Source of the DNA: Saccharomycopsis fibuligera x Saccharomycopsis cf. fibuligera
Taxonomy: Eukaryota > Ascomycota > Saccharomycetes > Ascoideales > Saccharomycopsidaceae
Reading direction: 5' to 3'
Assembly (NCBI GenBank): GCA_001936135.1
Contig: CP012809.1
Coordinates: 1,227,501-1,291,500, forward strand
DNA: 64,000 bases
Shown piece by piece: positions 39,714-52,040 of this stretch (position 1 is the first letter of the stretch; every line of letters begins with the position of its first letter). A program made the position numbers and the translations under genes. The notes below the pieces were generated by a model. The model was not told the origin of the DNA and did not search any database. It worked only from the letters and a program-made list of their open reading frames with translations.

Positions 39714-42700
39714 ATGTCGTTGGAATTGGATGTCAAGCAGTCCTTCCTGGCGTTCAGCGACTTGCTCTCAGACAACCATCTCCGCTCCCAAATAGCCACC
39801 ATCTTGGACAACTCCTCCGAGCAGTTTGCCGCTCTCTGCTTGGACTTTATCTTCACTTACATCGACTCTAGTCCCGACAAAGGCCGCACAGATAATGAAT
39901 CTTACCTATCGCCCCTTCTTGAAAGCCAGCTCCTCACAAAGTTTGTTCAGAAACTCTTCCAACTCAACTTTTTGGGCAACAACCACTTCCTCAAAATCTC
40001 AAACTCTTTGCTCAACATCTTCGAGGCCCTCGTTTCCCGGTGTCTGGCTTCTCTCAAATACAAGGTCTTGGTGGATTGCAAGTTTGGCGACACTTTGTTT
40101 CTCATTCTCGCTCAAGTCCACGACCATGGTGCCGATGTTCTAAGTCAAAAGCGCATGGTGCTTATTTACCGCTACCAGAATTTGCTTTTCAGCTACTTGC
40201 AGTTGGACGGCTTGCACATGCTCCAGTTCACCCAGTCCAACTTGTTTGAGTCTTACATTACCACAACCATTGCTGAAAGCTACTTGACCAATAGCAACAT
40301 TAATGCTTTCACCGTTGCCATAAAAGTCCTAGCTCAAATAGTAAGGCAATCCACCACAAGTCCAGAGGTGAAATCTGCCATCATTGATAAAAAGTTGTGC
40401 GAATGTTTGATTATCTTTTTGCAAATCAACAAGTATGATAAAGAATTTGAGCAGATTGATAAGCTTATTCTTGTGTTTTTCCAAAACTTACTTACAGGCT
40501 ATGAACAAACCCTATTCCAACACAACTTTATGGAAAACTTGTTTAAAAACTTGGCTGAGTTTTTGCTTTCACTTCCCTTCAGCAACGGCACGAAAACAGA
40601 AGTGGTTAGGCTACTAGCTCAGTTTCTTTATTACAAGAAAAATTTCCCAGATTGTCCTCATGCCAAAGCTTTTAAGCTAGAATACAATAAACCAGCTGCC
40701 ACTAGTAATATTAGTAACACCTGTACTATTATCAACAAGGCCAATACAAAGAACCTCCTAAACACCAACATTTATGACGTACTTGGCAACTTGATAATAA
40801 ATTCAAACAACACTGATGATGACTGGGATATTGTCGATTTTTTGCTAAAGGTGCTCAATGACGATCAGGCTTATCTTCAAGTGCTGCTCAGACCAGACCA
40901 GCTCCGTAAAATAGAAACCAGAATCGATAACTTGATCTACTTGGATTTGCATAATCACTTTCATGAAAAGCAGGAACGGCAGGAGTGCCACTATCGCAAA
41001 GAAGTGCCGTTGATATCGTGTCTAGTCAAGTACCTCGAACTACTATTGGACCCCAATTTTCAAACATTGGTATCATGCACTCAACCGTTTACCGATTTTA
41101 TACGTTTTACTCAATTGGTGCCCAATATTGACGCTTTATACCGGAAACATTATCTAAACACTAATTTGAAATTGCAGTTATTTCATATAATAAGGACATA
41201 TAAATATAATAAGCAGATAGTTGATGAATACTTTGTCAACGAAAATACCATCTCCAACATGATTGGCTTGCTAATTAATGATATCTATTGCGCAAACACC
41301 ACAGTCACCAACAACACCCCATTTACAAAGGACATTTATGTTGACGCAATTTACGATTTATTAGAAATTTCAAACAACCAAAATCCGATAGTGCTATTCG
41401 AGCTGGCATCGAATAGCCCGCATTTTACTTCATTTGTTTGCGATTACTTATCTACCAATAGTCAAGCTGATAAACTCATGATATTCAGCTTGCTTCTAAG
41501 AAGCAGCCCTGAGGTATTGATATCTTTGGTAATGACTGAAAATCGCTTAAAAGATGCTCTTTTTAACGCCATATTAAAAACTGAGCCGAGCAATGATAAC
41601 GATAATGATAATTATAATATAATACTAATTAGCTACAGTATCAAGTTATTGAGCTTTGTTATTCAGGACACCAAAGAAGGGTTTGAATGGTTTGTTGAAC
41701 AACTGGAATCAGACCAGGTGCTTGACAAAATTATTAGTTTTGCAAATCTCAATGCTAATTCTGGTCACACTAGGTGTAGTAACCAATTAGATAGTTCAGC
41801 AGCACAGTTTTTCAGCCATTTGATCCATGCAACAATTGTTAGCCATGAGGAAGCCGATATTGATATTCTTAAAAAAATGAATCTTTTGGAACGGCTAATT
41901 GTACCAATGCTTTCTAATGAGATTCAATCGCTTCATGAACAACAACAACAACAACAACAGCAGCAGCACATACCAAAACCAAACATTGAGCTACTATTGA
42001 TAATCTTTGATATGATTATCAATCTTCTTTACATATACTCTCATGCTGATACCCAACCAAATCACACTGATAATGATATGGCCGATTTCATCAGTAGCAA
42101 CATATTTGAGAAAATTGCTACTTTATTATATGACCCTCGCTGGCAGTTAGTCCACACCTACCCAGTGATGATAATCAAAACAGCTGAGATTATCCACAAT
42201 TTTTTGAGTGGCCGCAACAATAGCATTAATGATGGTGATGCTAGTGGCACTTTCAACAAGAAGGATGTTGCTTACTTTGTGAAGGTGCTTCAGCTTGACA
42301 TGTTTTGTTTAAAAACTATTGATTTGATGACATTGCAAAATTCTTTTACCGAAAAGTTAGCCATACAGCAACAGAGTCAACAAAAGACTAATCGGATGCT
42401 ATTATTTGGCAATGAAAGATTTTTTATTGAATTTTTCAACAGTTTCAACAAACTCGTTCGCTTTTCTATAAGTTTTCAAAAATCAATAATGTGCTACAAG
42501 TTTTTTGTGATTACCAGATTGATAGAGTTGAGCGAAGAAGTTATCAACGATGCGATTCGTACGCTCAATAACCACAATAATAGCATAAACCATATATCTA
42601 GAAATTATGGTAATAATGGTGTTCAAGACAAATCACAGGCTGCATTGCAAGGCCCAACAAGTGGTGATATTTACAGCAGTGAGCAACAAAAAAAAGACCA

Positions 42701-45070
42701 AAATGAAGACCAAGACTTTGAAGACCAAGAATTAGAGGCACAAAAAAAACAACAACAAAGATCAAAATTACAAGCACAATTCACAATAATAATTAAAACG
42801 AAAGCTATCGGTAAACTTGATCAAGTGATTGACTTTCTCTCGCAATTCCTTATTGATTTTGAAGCTTTTGCGAGCAAAGATAAACAGGCGATTGTCGCTA
42901 AAATTGTTTCATTATGGCATAAAATACACAATTGGCGATTTTCAAGCAGCGGCAAATTAAATGATTTACTAGTAATCTGTTTCGGGTATTTAATGATTGA
43001 TATGCGAAAGCAACAGCAGACGCGGAAGGAACAACACAAACTCAAAGAGGAACAAGAGGCTGGTCACTACAGTAGCACCAAAAAGAATGATGGTTCGTTT
43101 AAAGGAAACTGCTTGTTTATTGATGAAGTGTTGGTCAAAATTATTAAATTAATTAGCTGTGGTGCTACGTTTTCTTCTTTACCGGTCGCATTAACTCCTA
43201 CGGGACCTAATGCTAATATTTTTAGCCAGTCGAGTTTTGATGGCAAGGAAAGTTCGGCCACTTCTTCTGCCCCAACGCCTTTTGCAGTTTCCCCTGTAGC
43301 CGGTCCCGCTGATCTCTCTAGTACTGCTAACCTTGCTGATATAAACGAAAAAAGAAGCAGTGTTGTTTCTTACGGTAGTATAAGCCATACTAAACAGTCT
43401 AACCTTAATAATGTAAACAGTGGTGGAATTTATCTGATACTCAATCAATCTAGTGGTAATACCGCTAGTTTTAGTAGCGATAGCACCGGCGGTGATACTG
43501 ATGATGGCGGCCAAGACTCAAACGACAACGTCTATACCAACAGAGACGGTACTTACAGCAGCAGCAGCAACAGCAACAACAATAGCGGCTTTTTCCAGAA
43601 TTCTGGCTATAGCAATAACAACAGCAGCAAGCGTACTGTCTTTTCAAACAGCGCCAGTAATATGAATAATGACCATTGCTATGCTAACGATTTAAGACTT
43701 GTGGAATTTTTTTGGAAATTACTTTACCTATATTCCTTGAACCTGAATCTGAACCTAAATCTAAATTCCAATTCTGAGTCATTGCTTAGTGACAAAGAAG
43801 CGGTGCTCAAGTTTGCGATTGGATTTGTTGGGGGTTACAAAAAGCTTGAAGAACTAGGATACGTGATTGATTTTGGTTTTAAAAATGGATATGGATTGAA
43901 CTTTGCCGAAGTGGTTAACAGAGACAACGGCAACGACAATGATAATTGCGACAGTAATAGTAATGAAGAGACAAAAGTCGAAAATGCGCTGGAGTTGTCC
44001 AATAGCAATAGGGAGGCTATTTCAAGTGGTGCGTCCACCATTACTGCTAGTAGTGACACCAATACTGGCAACAATACTAGTGACTCTGTTGCAAATTCCA
44101 GCATTGCTGGTGCTCCTCTGACTATTGATGCTAATAACTCTGCCAAGTCGCCAAATGCCAATCCATTTAAAGCAAATATCACCATTCGTTCTAATTCAAA
44201 TTTGACGGTAACCGCTAGTCAATTTCAAAGATCTTTGTTGCCAAAAAAATCAAGTTATATCTCTGATAATATAAGTTTTTCTGAACCACCGTCATTAGCG
44301 GCAAACGCAGCCACAGCAGCAATAGCCCCGACCTCGGCAATATCTCCACCAGCAACCATAAGTACACAAACAGATGCAAATGCAAGTGAACGGAAGCACA
44401 GTGATGATGCTAATAGCAATGCTAGCAAGTTGCCAACTCACTTCAATTTGCGCACAAACTTCAGTAATGGTAATGGTGGTAGTAGCAGCAGTAGCCATCA
44501 TCACCAATTCAACAACAATGGCCTTAAAGTGAATGTCAACATCAACATTACCAACAGCGGTAGTCCTATCACGGGGCCTACTTCAGCATCAGCATTAAAT
44601 TCAACTTTAACCCCGGTATCCGGGGCGTCTGGAGCTTTACTCTCCGCAGGGCCGTTTTCATCATCGGCATCATCTTTGTCTACTAGGCACAGCTTTGCTA
44701 AAATGCAAAAAATTGACATGAAGCCACCACCAAGAGATGTTTTCAATAGCGGTAATAATAATATAGGCAGCAGTAGGGCTTTCAATATCAATAGTTCTGG
44801 TAGCTCTAACCAAAACAATGTCAATATACCTGGAAATAGTCCATCTTCAAATGGAACATTAGGTTCAGTTGGCCCTGAGGGCAGTCCTACTAATCGAAGC
44901 CCGATTAAAAACAGAAGTCCAGTATCGACAAAGAGCCCGCAAATCACTAACGTCAACAAGAGCCCAATTTCGAGCAACAGAAATTTGCATTTGAACAAGA
45001 ATATTTATAGAATGAGTCCTTCTAGTAGTTCTAGTGGTTCTGGCTCAGCGGCGGCGGCGGCAGTGGCGGC

Positions 45071-45105
<35 letters not shown>

Positions 45106-46406
45106 CGACAACAACAGGGCCAACGTCGGCTAATAAAGGGATCAAGATGAGTCCTAGGGATAACCCAATGTTGAGCCCTGGTGGAAATTACAGTCCAATT
45201 TCGTTGCACGGTAACTTTAGGAATAATTTTAACAATAAAAGCAACAGCAATGACATTTACAATAACAATGCTCATTATAACAATAGGAATTACAATGATA
45301 ATAGTCCAGCTAGTTCAAAGCCATTATTGGGTATGGGTATAAGTTCGCCTAGTGCTGGTCATCCATATCAGCAACAGTCAAATAGCAGTGAACTAAAATC
45401 ACCTTTATCAGCTCATGGCAATAGCGGCAGTGGCGGTGGGGGGTACTTTGACGCTGCTTTTGATGGTGGAAATGGGTTATTTTCAAATAGTAACGCTATT
45501 GTAGCTAAGCATAATAGTACCTACGCCAATGACCTCAGCTGTAATGACAGTAGCAAAAGTGTGTTAGTTGAAATATTATGTTTGCTTAATAATTCAGGTA
45601 ATTATCATGGTGAAGATAAAAAGAAGCAAAAAGAGCTTAATGAGCTTGCTGACCTGGTACAATTTTACATTGTGGAGACAATAATGAATGCTATCACTAT
45701 GGTCAACTTGCCATCAAATGTTGCAAATCCAAAGGCGAATGCAAATGCAGATTTGGATTTGGCAACTGATGCTAATACTAGCCCCAAGAAAACATTATCG
45801 TCGTCATCGTCGTCATCGTCCACCACGGATTTCAATAATACTACCCATGGTAATATTATAATATCGCGCGCTGATGAAAAAAGTATGGAACTGCCAGTTA
45901 GTAGCCAATTCCCGAATCAACTCGTTCCTTTTGGCCCATTCATTCAACAAGTGAAACGCCGCTTAAGCCTAAATGACCAAACTATTGCAAAAATTTTACA
46001 ATTAAAGTTACAACTGCAATCAACATCTAAGCATTCACAATCACCACGAAAGCTACAACAGCAGTTGCAACTGCCTGTGTTACCCACTAAAGTATCACGA
46101 CAATGGCCATCATCAGCTTTGTCCTCACCGTCATCATCTGGAAAAGCATTATTGTCACCAAACGATGCTCGTAAAAGAAATAGTTATCCGTCAGTATTTG
46201 GCACAGGCACTCAGAGCTTTGACAATGTTAATGCTGGTGTTGGTGCTAATGAAGGCGTAACTAATGATAGTGATAGTGGTAATGATGCGAAAGGCGTTGT
46301 AAAAAACAGTTATGACAAAGTGAAGGCAACGAAAACGGGAGCTGCTGCTAAAAACAAGGAGGAGATTATTAAAGATTTACGAATTTTAGAAAAGTTATTA
46401 AAGTGA
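39714..46406 (+). CDS. 2230-residue uncharacterised protein: helical N-terminal half, low-complexity C-terminal half
   Basis: I do not recognise the family. Residues 1 to about 1150 are rich in Leu, Ile, Phe and Asn with regular hydrophobic helices (for example QKLFQLNFLGNNHFLKISN and LLISLVMTENRLKDALF-like units), suggesting an alpha-solenoid of HEAT or armadillo type. A poly-Gln run lies near 742-752 and a Gln/Glu/Asp coil near 990-1030. From about 1180 the chain is disordered, with Ser, Asn and Gly tracts, repeated Ser-Pro sites (1700-1770) and a poly-Ala run near 1778-1798. Shorter ordered segments lie near 1330-1380 (VEFFWKLLYLYSL), 1950-2000 and 2080-2110 (LVPFGPFIQQVKRRLSLNDQ). The C-terminus is Lys-rich. 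It may be a scaffold. In-frame CTG codons occur in its Asn/Ser runs. Confidence 0.8.
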
Positions 46407-47691
46407 TTTGAGTTTTATCAATCTCTGAATTGGAATAATTTATCTTGATAGACTGAAGCATTAAGTGAATTAAAAAAAAAAAAAAAAAGAAAAAAAAACG
46501 TATACTAAGGTATATCTATATTATTTACATTATTACATTATCATGTTATCACATTATCATTTATTACATTATATTATAATAGACAGTTATCCATTAAAAA
46601 ACAATTTTTTTTTAGTTGTTCTTAAATTTTTTTTATTCGCAAGTTTAACCTCTTTGGTTAATGCCAACTGAACAAATCCCCGTAGAGCATGAATGCGTAT
46701 GTCACTGCTCAAGATGGAGATTTTTGCTCAGTTTTGTAAGGATACCATAATGTCTAGCTGGTTATTACTTGAATCAGAACTGGCTTGCTTTGGGGTAGAT
46801 ACATCGACCGAGTGATATGTTAAACCTGCCAAATTTAGTAATAGAGACCATTTATTATCGGCTACAATTATCACTTAATGATGGATGAGAACGAACAGTC
46901 GAAAATGGCATTCCTGAATTGACCTTTGAAAAGCGAAGATTAATTGAAAAGAGCAATTAATAACGCTGTGAACAGTGCTGTACTTTATACACTGCATGCA
47001 CCCTGTGATTTTGGCTTAGCATTATTTTACTGATTTCAGAATTCCAACACTGAAGTTTACTTGAACACTGGCAATCTGCATCTCTGAAAGCTTCTCACTT
47101 TATGGAAGCCTGGATGAATGTATGACGCGAAGTTTCACTCCAAACAGAAACAAATTACATCTACTGCTACGAGTGCTCAGCACGCAAGCAATTCAGGAAA
47201 AGGTACATGTATAGGTATGTGCACAGATGCAGTTTAGCAAGACAAGAAGAACATAGATAAAAATGGTGAAAAGCTCACTGGGAATTATGCCCACATGATG
47301 AAGATTTGATGTGACCGATAAATTTGCCAAAGATGGCTAAACAATAAAAAAAAACGTACGTCATTTTGTGACATGTTGTTTCTTGCTGTGGCAGCTGTGT
47401 CTCTGTGGGTAACGCCTAATAAATGTTTGAGCAGTGCTCAAGTTGCGGCAGCCTATAATTGTTTCAAAGAAACCTGTCATGGTATGATCGCTCATTTTGA
47501 TATGGTCTATCTACAATTAAATTTACAGTAGTCGGGGTGAGTTTCAACGCCGCAGTTTGTAGTTGTCACTCGGACTGAGGTGAATTTAATTGAACCCGCG
47601 GAAGTAAACTACCTTGTCTTGGCTTGACTTGCCTTCCCAACTATTCCGGGCACAGTCTTTGTAATTCTTTCTGTTGTGTGAATGTTCGCAG

Positions 47692-47714
47692 TTTTATTTT
47701 ATTTTATTTTATTT

Positions 47715-47747
<33 letters not shown>
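47692..47747 (+). repeat. TTTTA x5 and 31-bp poly(dT) tract
   Basis: Five TTTTA units run directly into a T31 homopolymer, the longest I found in the window. It probably disfavours nucleosomes. Confidence 0.85.
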
Positions 47748-47748
<1 letters not shown>

Positions 47749-48507
47749 ACAGATTTTGGTCCCTTTAGTTTGCACACACATGTTCAAAAAGACTGTAAAC
47801 GGGCAGCAGCAGATCTATAAATAAACTGTGTACATTTTTCCTTTCTTGGAAGGGTTCATACGGCCTTCCAAAATAGTAAGCATGGGGAATTGCGCGGGAA
47901 AAGTGATGTTGCAGAGTTTCTCGATAACCTTCTATACGTAATTGGCAAAACTCTGTGCGCGAATGGCGAAAACTGAAGACAGAGTATGAGTACGCCGATA
48001 GCGAACAAGCTCTTCACAGTGGCCATCACTATTGAGTACAAATTATACTTGCACTTGTCATAAAATATGCTAGTATACGTTCATGCTACTTGATCAGGTT
48101 AAATAATTAGTCATTTTTATTGTGTGCAAGATCTGGCAGGCATCCAGGAATAATATACGTGTATTGTATAATATCACTCATTCTATAAATAAAAGCCTAA
48201 GCTTTCCATGTTGCTCTAGGAGGTTCGAGTCAATTGTATTTATAAAATTTTGTGCATGAACTTCGACGTCTAGCGGGCTAACATCCCATGTGTGCACTCC
48301 TTCAAACCACACTAGCACTGAACATAGCGCACGCTAACGTGGTTTTTTCAACTTGTGCTTCGCTCGCTCCAGGCTCCCTCCTGAGATCAAGTCACGTCAA
48401 GTTGATCTCGTTTAACATCAGCGTTACACTGAGCGCTAAACTGACCTCTAAGCCATTAGCCAGCTCCACTGATCTCCGGCTAGCTCGCAGACAGATTGCA
48501 GCTAGCA

Positions 48508-48533
48508 TGCATTTGAAATGCATTTCAAATGCA
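48508..48533. repeat. 26-bp perfect palindrome
   Basis: The half-site TGCATTTGAAATG is followed without spacer by its exact reverse complement. An adjoining ATGCAT overlaps the left arm. No gene covers it. Confidence 0.9.
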
Positions 48534-50156
48534 AGACAGACTCCGTTTGTGGGAACACCCGGTCATAGAGATCAAAGAAAAAGGGGGAAAGCCGCCACAT
48601 AAACAATAATAGAGTTTCACCAAGCCTCTTTGTCCTAAGTATAGCAGCATACAATGGATACTAATAGTGATTTAAGCAAGACTTGAAGAGCAAAAAAAAA
48701 ATTTTTCTTTTCTTTTCTTAGGGGCGCGCCTCAGTCAGACACTAAAAGAATACGTATCTGAATCATTTATAAATACATTTACATTTACATAAATGGAGTA
48801 AAAAGCGGTGTTGTAATAAAAATCCCCCGTGGTGTCTGAACTGCACGAGCTGCTTGCCGAGACTTACTGGTAGGGATGGCCTTTCGCGGCGTTTACACGG
48901 GTTCCTTACACGGTTCCTTATACCGGCTGTTTCTTGTATAGCAAACTGCTACAGTTATACTTGGATATTTTCGTCATGGATATAGCTGTAAAGGAGTCTA
49001 GCCAAGATGGTGGCAGGCAATTATGTCTATATACGGTGTGGACGCGCAACTTGTTGAGTATACTGAAGTGTTTGAATATTGGCAATATTGTAGATCGTGT
49101 AGCAGGCGGCAATGTCTTTAGTTACCGACCAAAAAACCTACTGATTGGTTAACAGGCAACTGACAAACCGATCAGCAGTGTTGGCATAGACAACTTTGAT
49201 TGTGGAAAGCTGTACAAACACGAATCGCCTTTGAGATTCCATAGAAACTTCATCGTTAACAAGTTCGGTCACGAAGCACAGCAGCATCGCTACCGCGACC
49301 CAACTGAAACTGGCTGCTTACACAATATATTGTTAGCATACTGGAGCTGTAAGCTATAAATTTACGTAGTCTGTATAACATATTAAATAGCTCTACAGAC
49401 ACCGGCTACTATAATTGCGCATAGTAACTTCAGGCAAGAAAAAAAAAGCGGACATTTCCATATTGAAGCTTATTTTGTCCAACCAGTCATCCCTTCCCCC
49501 TCCCATGGAAGCTACGGTTGCGTTACTATAGCGAATGCAGTCACTGTTTTTGTGTCTGGGCAGTTAATTTTAGTTATTTCAGTTGCCGCTGTCCTGTGGT
49601 TGCTGACTAGGCTGCTGCCAGCGGCGCCCTGGAAGCAGCGAAATTATCACCACGGGCCCTCCGGTTCACAAAGCGCTTATCAATATGCAAATAAATATTA
49701 ATATGCGACTGATAATCGTAAGGCATCAATCAATATATGGCGATAACATATTGTGACATAGTTTATATAACGGACAGTGTGGCGGTGATGGTGGTGGTGA
49801 TTGTGAGTGACTGAGCATTGACTGCTGCAAATAGCCGGCCTCAGGCGCAACGACTGAAAATTTGAGGTGAAAACGAAGGAATCGCACGCCTTACACCTCC
49901 GTGCATCTGCCTTGCATCCAAATGCTTCGTCCTGCTTTGCCGATCTCTGCAGTCCCAAAGAAAAAAATATGGCATATTTATACTACTAACTTTCCCACTT
50001 TCCTTCCTATGAAGTGCCAACATTGTTGTTGAAGAATTTTCGTCCTGGTTTTCCTTTGTCTTTCTTTTTGTTCAGTTGCCCAGCGGTTTTCATCAACCAT
50101 CATACCTAATTTTCCTTTGGTTGTTTATAAAACCTTCACAAATAATCACTATCACC

Positions 50157-52040
50157 ATGGTCGCTCCTGATAGACAGGCAAAGACAAAATCCGTCATTTC
50201 TATTGGCGCCAACTCTTATTTCATCTTTAATGAGCCAAATGCCACCCCAGAGTACCAGCTTTTCGCCGATATATTGGGTGATGAATTTACTTCAAAACAC
50301 AAACTCGCTACCCAACTCTCAACCAAACAAACTTCACAAGCATCAAGTAGTTGTACTATCGTTTCCAGTGAGTCTAAGTTAGACCAAGTTGTCGACCAGC
50401 TTCAACGCAAACTCTCAGCCAAAGACGCTCAGTCAGTTATCCACCTTGACGACCCAAAAGAGATGGATTCTATTGAGTTAAATGACTTTATATCCCCAAC
50501 TGAAACTCAGCTTTTAGAAAATAGCATTAACATGGATACAGATAGTAATAGCAATAATATTTTTGATTTGCAAAAAGTTAAAATTGAAAAAGTTCATGTT
50601 GCTGATAAAAGTGCTGACACTGAAGAAGAAATCCAGATGCTTTTGGAAAATTATCCAGAAATAGAAACTAATACCGCTCTTTTGCAATACAGTCATAGAC
50701 TTAACCGCAAACTTCGCGAAAAAGCATACTATTCTAAAAGACGTCGCCAGTTGTTTAACAAACAAGTGAAAGTTGTTGAGGCTGGCGATTTTGAATCTGA
50801 CGAAGACGATTGTAAAAATAACAAATCTTCAACTAGCAAATGGAAAGCTATCTTTCGCGTTATTAAAGACAGCAAAAGATCAAAGAGAATTGAAGACACT
50901 GAGTCCATTCCTGTGTTGAACTGCAAACTTAAGCACCATTATGACCCAAATTTTGTTGCTCCATTAGATTCTTTGATAAAAAAAGATTCTTTATCTTCTG
51001 ATGAAAGTGTTAATAATAGTGTTGGCGATATGGATCACGATGTTGAAATGGCGGACTCTTTTGATTATTACTCTGCTGCATCACCAAAAGATGTTGTTTT
51101 TCAACAACAACAGCAGCAACAACAGGATCACCCATCATTGATCTCTAGAGAACCAACCATGATTTCAAAGAGAAGAAGTACCGCTTTGTCATTGATGCAA
51201 TCCTCATCGTCCACTGACGCACTTAACAGCAACCGTTTCTCCACCATCAACCCACCAAATGTTTCTAGACTTTCCATCCATATGGATGGCATTGCCAATA
51301 GTAGCAAACTGATGCTTGTTAAAAGAAACACCATCTATGGAATGCCAACGTCTATTCCTGCTCAAACAATGCCAGCAAAAGTGGAACAAAAAATTATCAA
51401 CTTGCACAGATTATGTGTCGCTGATGATCGTCTCACTAGAGAAATTGAAGTTGAAAACCCAGAAGACCAAGAACAAGAAGAACTTTCCAGTACTGATTCG
51501 TTTTCTAATAGTTCTTTTTCCAAAAAGAGTAGCTTAGCAAACATATTTGACGATTTAAAGAATGATACTTTAGACGCTGCCCCAATAATGGATTTTTCTA
51601 GCAAGTTTGGCTTTTGGACCCCACCAGCCAGCCCAATGGACAAGTATGCCGAGTTGAAAGCACAAGCCATGCAAGCTCAATCGTCTTCAGAAAGTCAAAG
51701 CGGTGTGAGTTATGACCGTAAAGGATCATTATCATCCACTACTACTAGACATCGCTCCATTTCTCCATCAAGCAGAGTTTCTTTTGTCAATAGTGGTAAT
51801 CCAACTTCTTCAGTTGACAATTATACCACTAGTGCTAATCAAAAAATGACAATGACTAGATCAAGCACTACCCCTGCATTTGCTAGAGCCACATCATTTG
51901 TGCCGTCTTCCGGTAATGCTAATATTCCAAGAAGCATGTCCAACGCTTCATTGAACCTTAGTGCTAACGGAACTGGAAATGGCTATGATAGTAGACCAAG
52001 AAGAAAGTCAAAGCTTAATATGGAAGTACAGTGCTATTAA
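50157..52040 (+). CDS. uncharacterised Ser/Asn-rich protein, 627 residues
   Basis: The first ATG gives MVAPDRQAKTKSVISIGANS. The frame is open to about 50013, but only non-ATG codons precede it. I do not recognise the family. The N-terminal 60 residues look ordered and distinctive (SVISIGANSYFIFNEPNATPEYQ-type sequence). A second ordered patch near 180-235 contains EEEIQMLLENYPEIETNTALLQYSHRLNRKL and a basic helix (REKAYYSKRRRQLFNK), which could bind nucleic acid or a partner. The rest is low complexity, with a Gln run near 320 and many Ser-Pro and Arg-X-Ser sites. A basic RPRRKSK cluster sits near the C-terminus. It stands alone between very long intergenic regions, a setting that in Candida often marks developmental regulators (inference). 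Confidence 0.7.
   Translation: MVAPDRQAKTKSVISIGANSYFIFNEPNATPEYQLFADILGDEFTSKHKLATQLSTKQTSQASSSCTIVSSESKLDQVVDQLQRKLSAKDAQSVIHLDDPKEMDSIELNDFISPTETQLLENSINMDTDSNSNNIFDLQKVKIEKVHVADKSADTEEEIQMLLENYPEIETNTALLQYSHRLNRKLREKAYYSKRRRQLFNKQVKVVEAGDFESDEDDCKNNKSSTSKWKAIFRVIKDSKRSKRIEDTESIPVLNCKLKHHYDPNFVAPLDSLIKKDSLSSDESVNNSVGDMDHDVEMADSFDYYSAASPKDVVFQQQQQQQQDHPSLISREPTMISKRRSTALSLMQSSSSTDALNSNRFSTINPPNVSRLSIHMDGIANSSKLMLVKRNTIYGMPTSIPAQTMPAKVEQKIINLHRLCVADDRLTREIEVENPEDQEQEELSSTDSFSNSSFSKKSSLANIFDDLKNDTLDAAPIMDFSSKFGFWTPPASPMDKYAELKAQAMQAQSSSESQSGVSYDRKGSLSSTTTRHRSISPSSRVSFVNSGNPTSSVDNYTTSANQKMTMTRSSTTPAFARATSFVPSSGNANIPRSMSNASLNLSANGTGNGYDSRPRRKSKLNMEVQCY

Larger units (their letters stand above)
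46407..50156. other. 3.75-kb gene-free region upstream of the 627-residue gene
   Basis: No supportable gene on either strand. It contains a TTTTA x5 repeat running into a 31-bp poly(dT) (47692-47747), a 26-bp perfect palindrome (48508-48533), an 8-bp inverted repeat GAGATCAA/TTGATCTC (48383-48409) and a TACTAAC at 49984-49990. Poly(dA) runs lie near 46472-46498. It probably combines a 3' UTR, a large control region and possibly an unannotated RNA. Confidence 0.5.

Noticed and set aside
39203-39871. 222-codon frame starting in the leader of the large gene.
   Set aside because: Its Ser/Ala and Thr runs come from noncoding microsatellites, and its 3' part overlaps the real gene out of frame.
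48222-48233. GGTTCGAGTCAA, close to a tRNA B box.
   Set aside because: No matching A box or cloverleaf-forming arms flank it, so it is not a tRNA gene.
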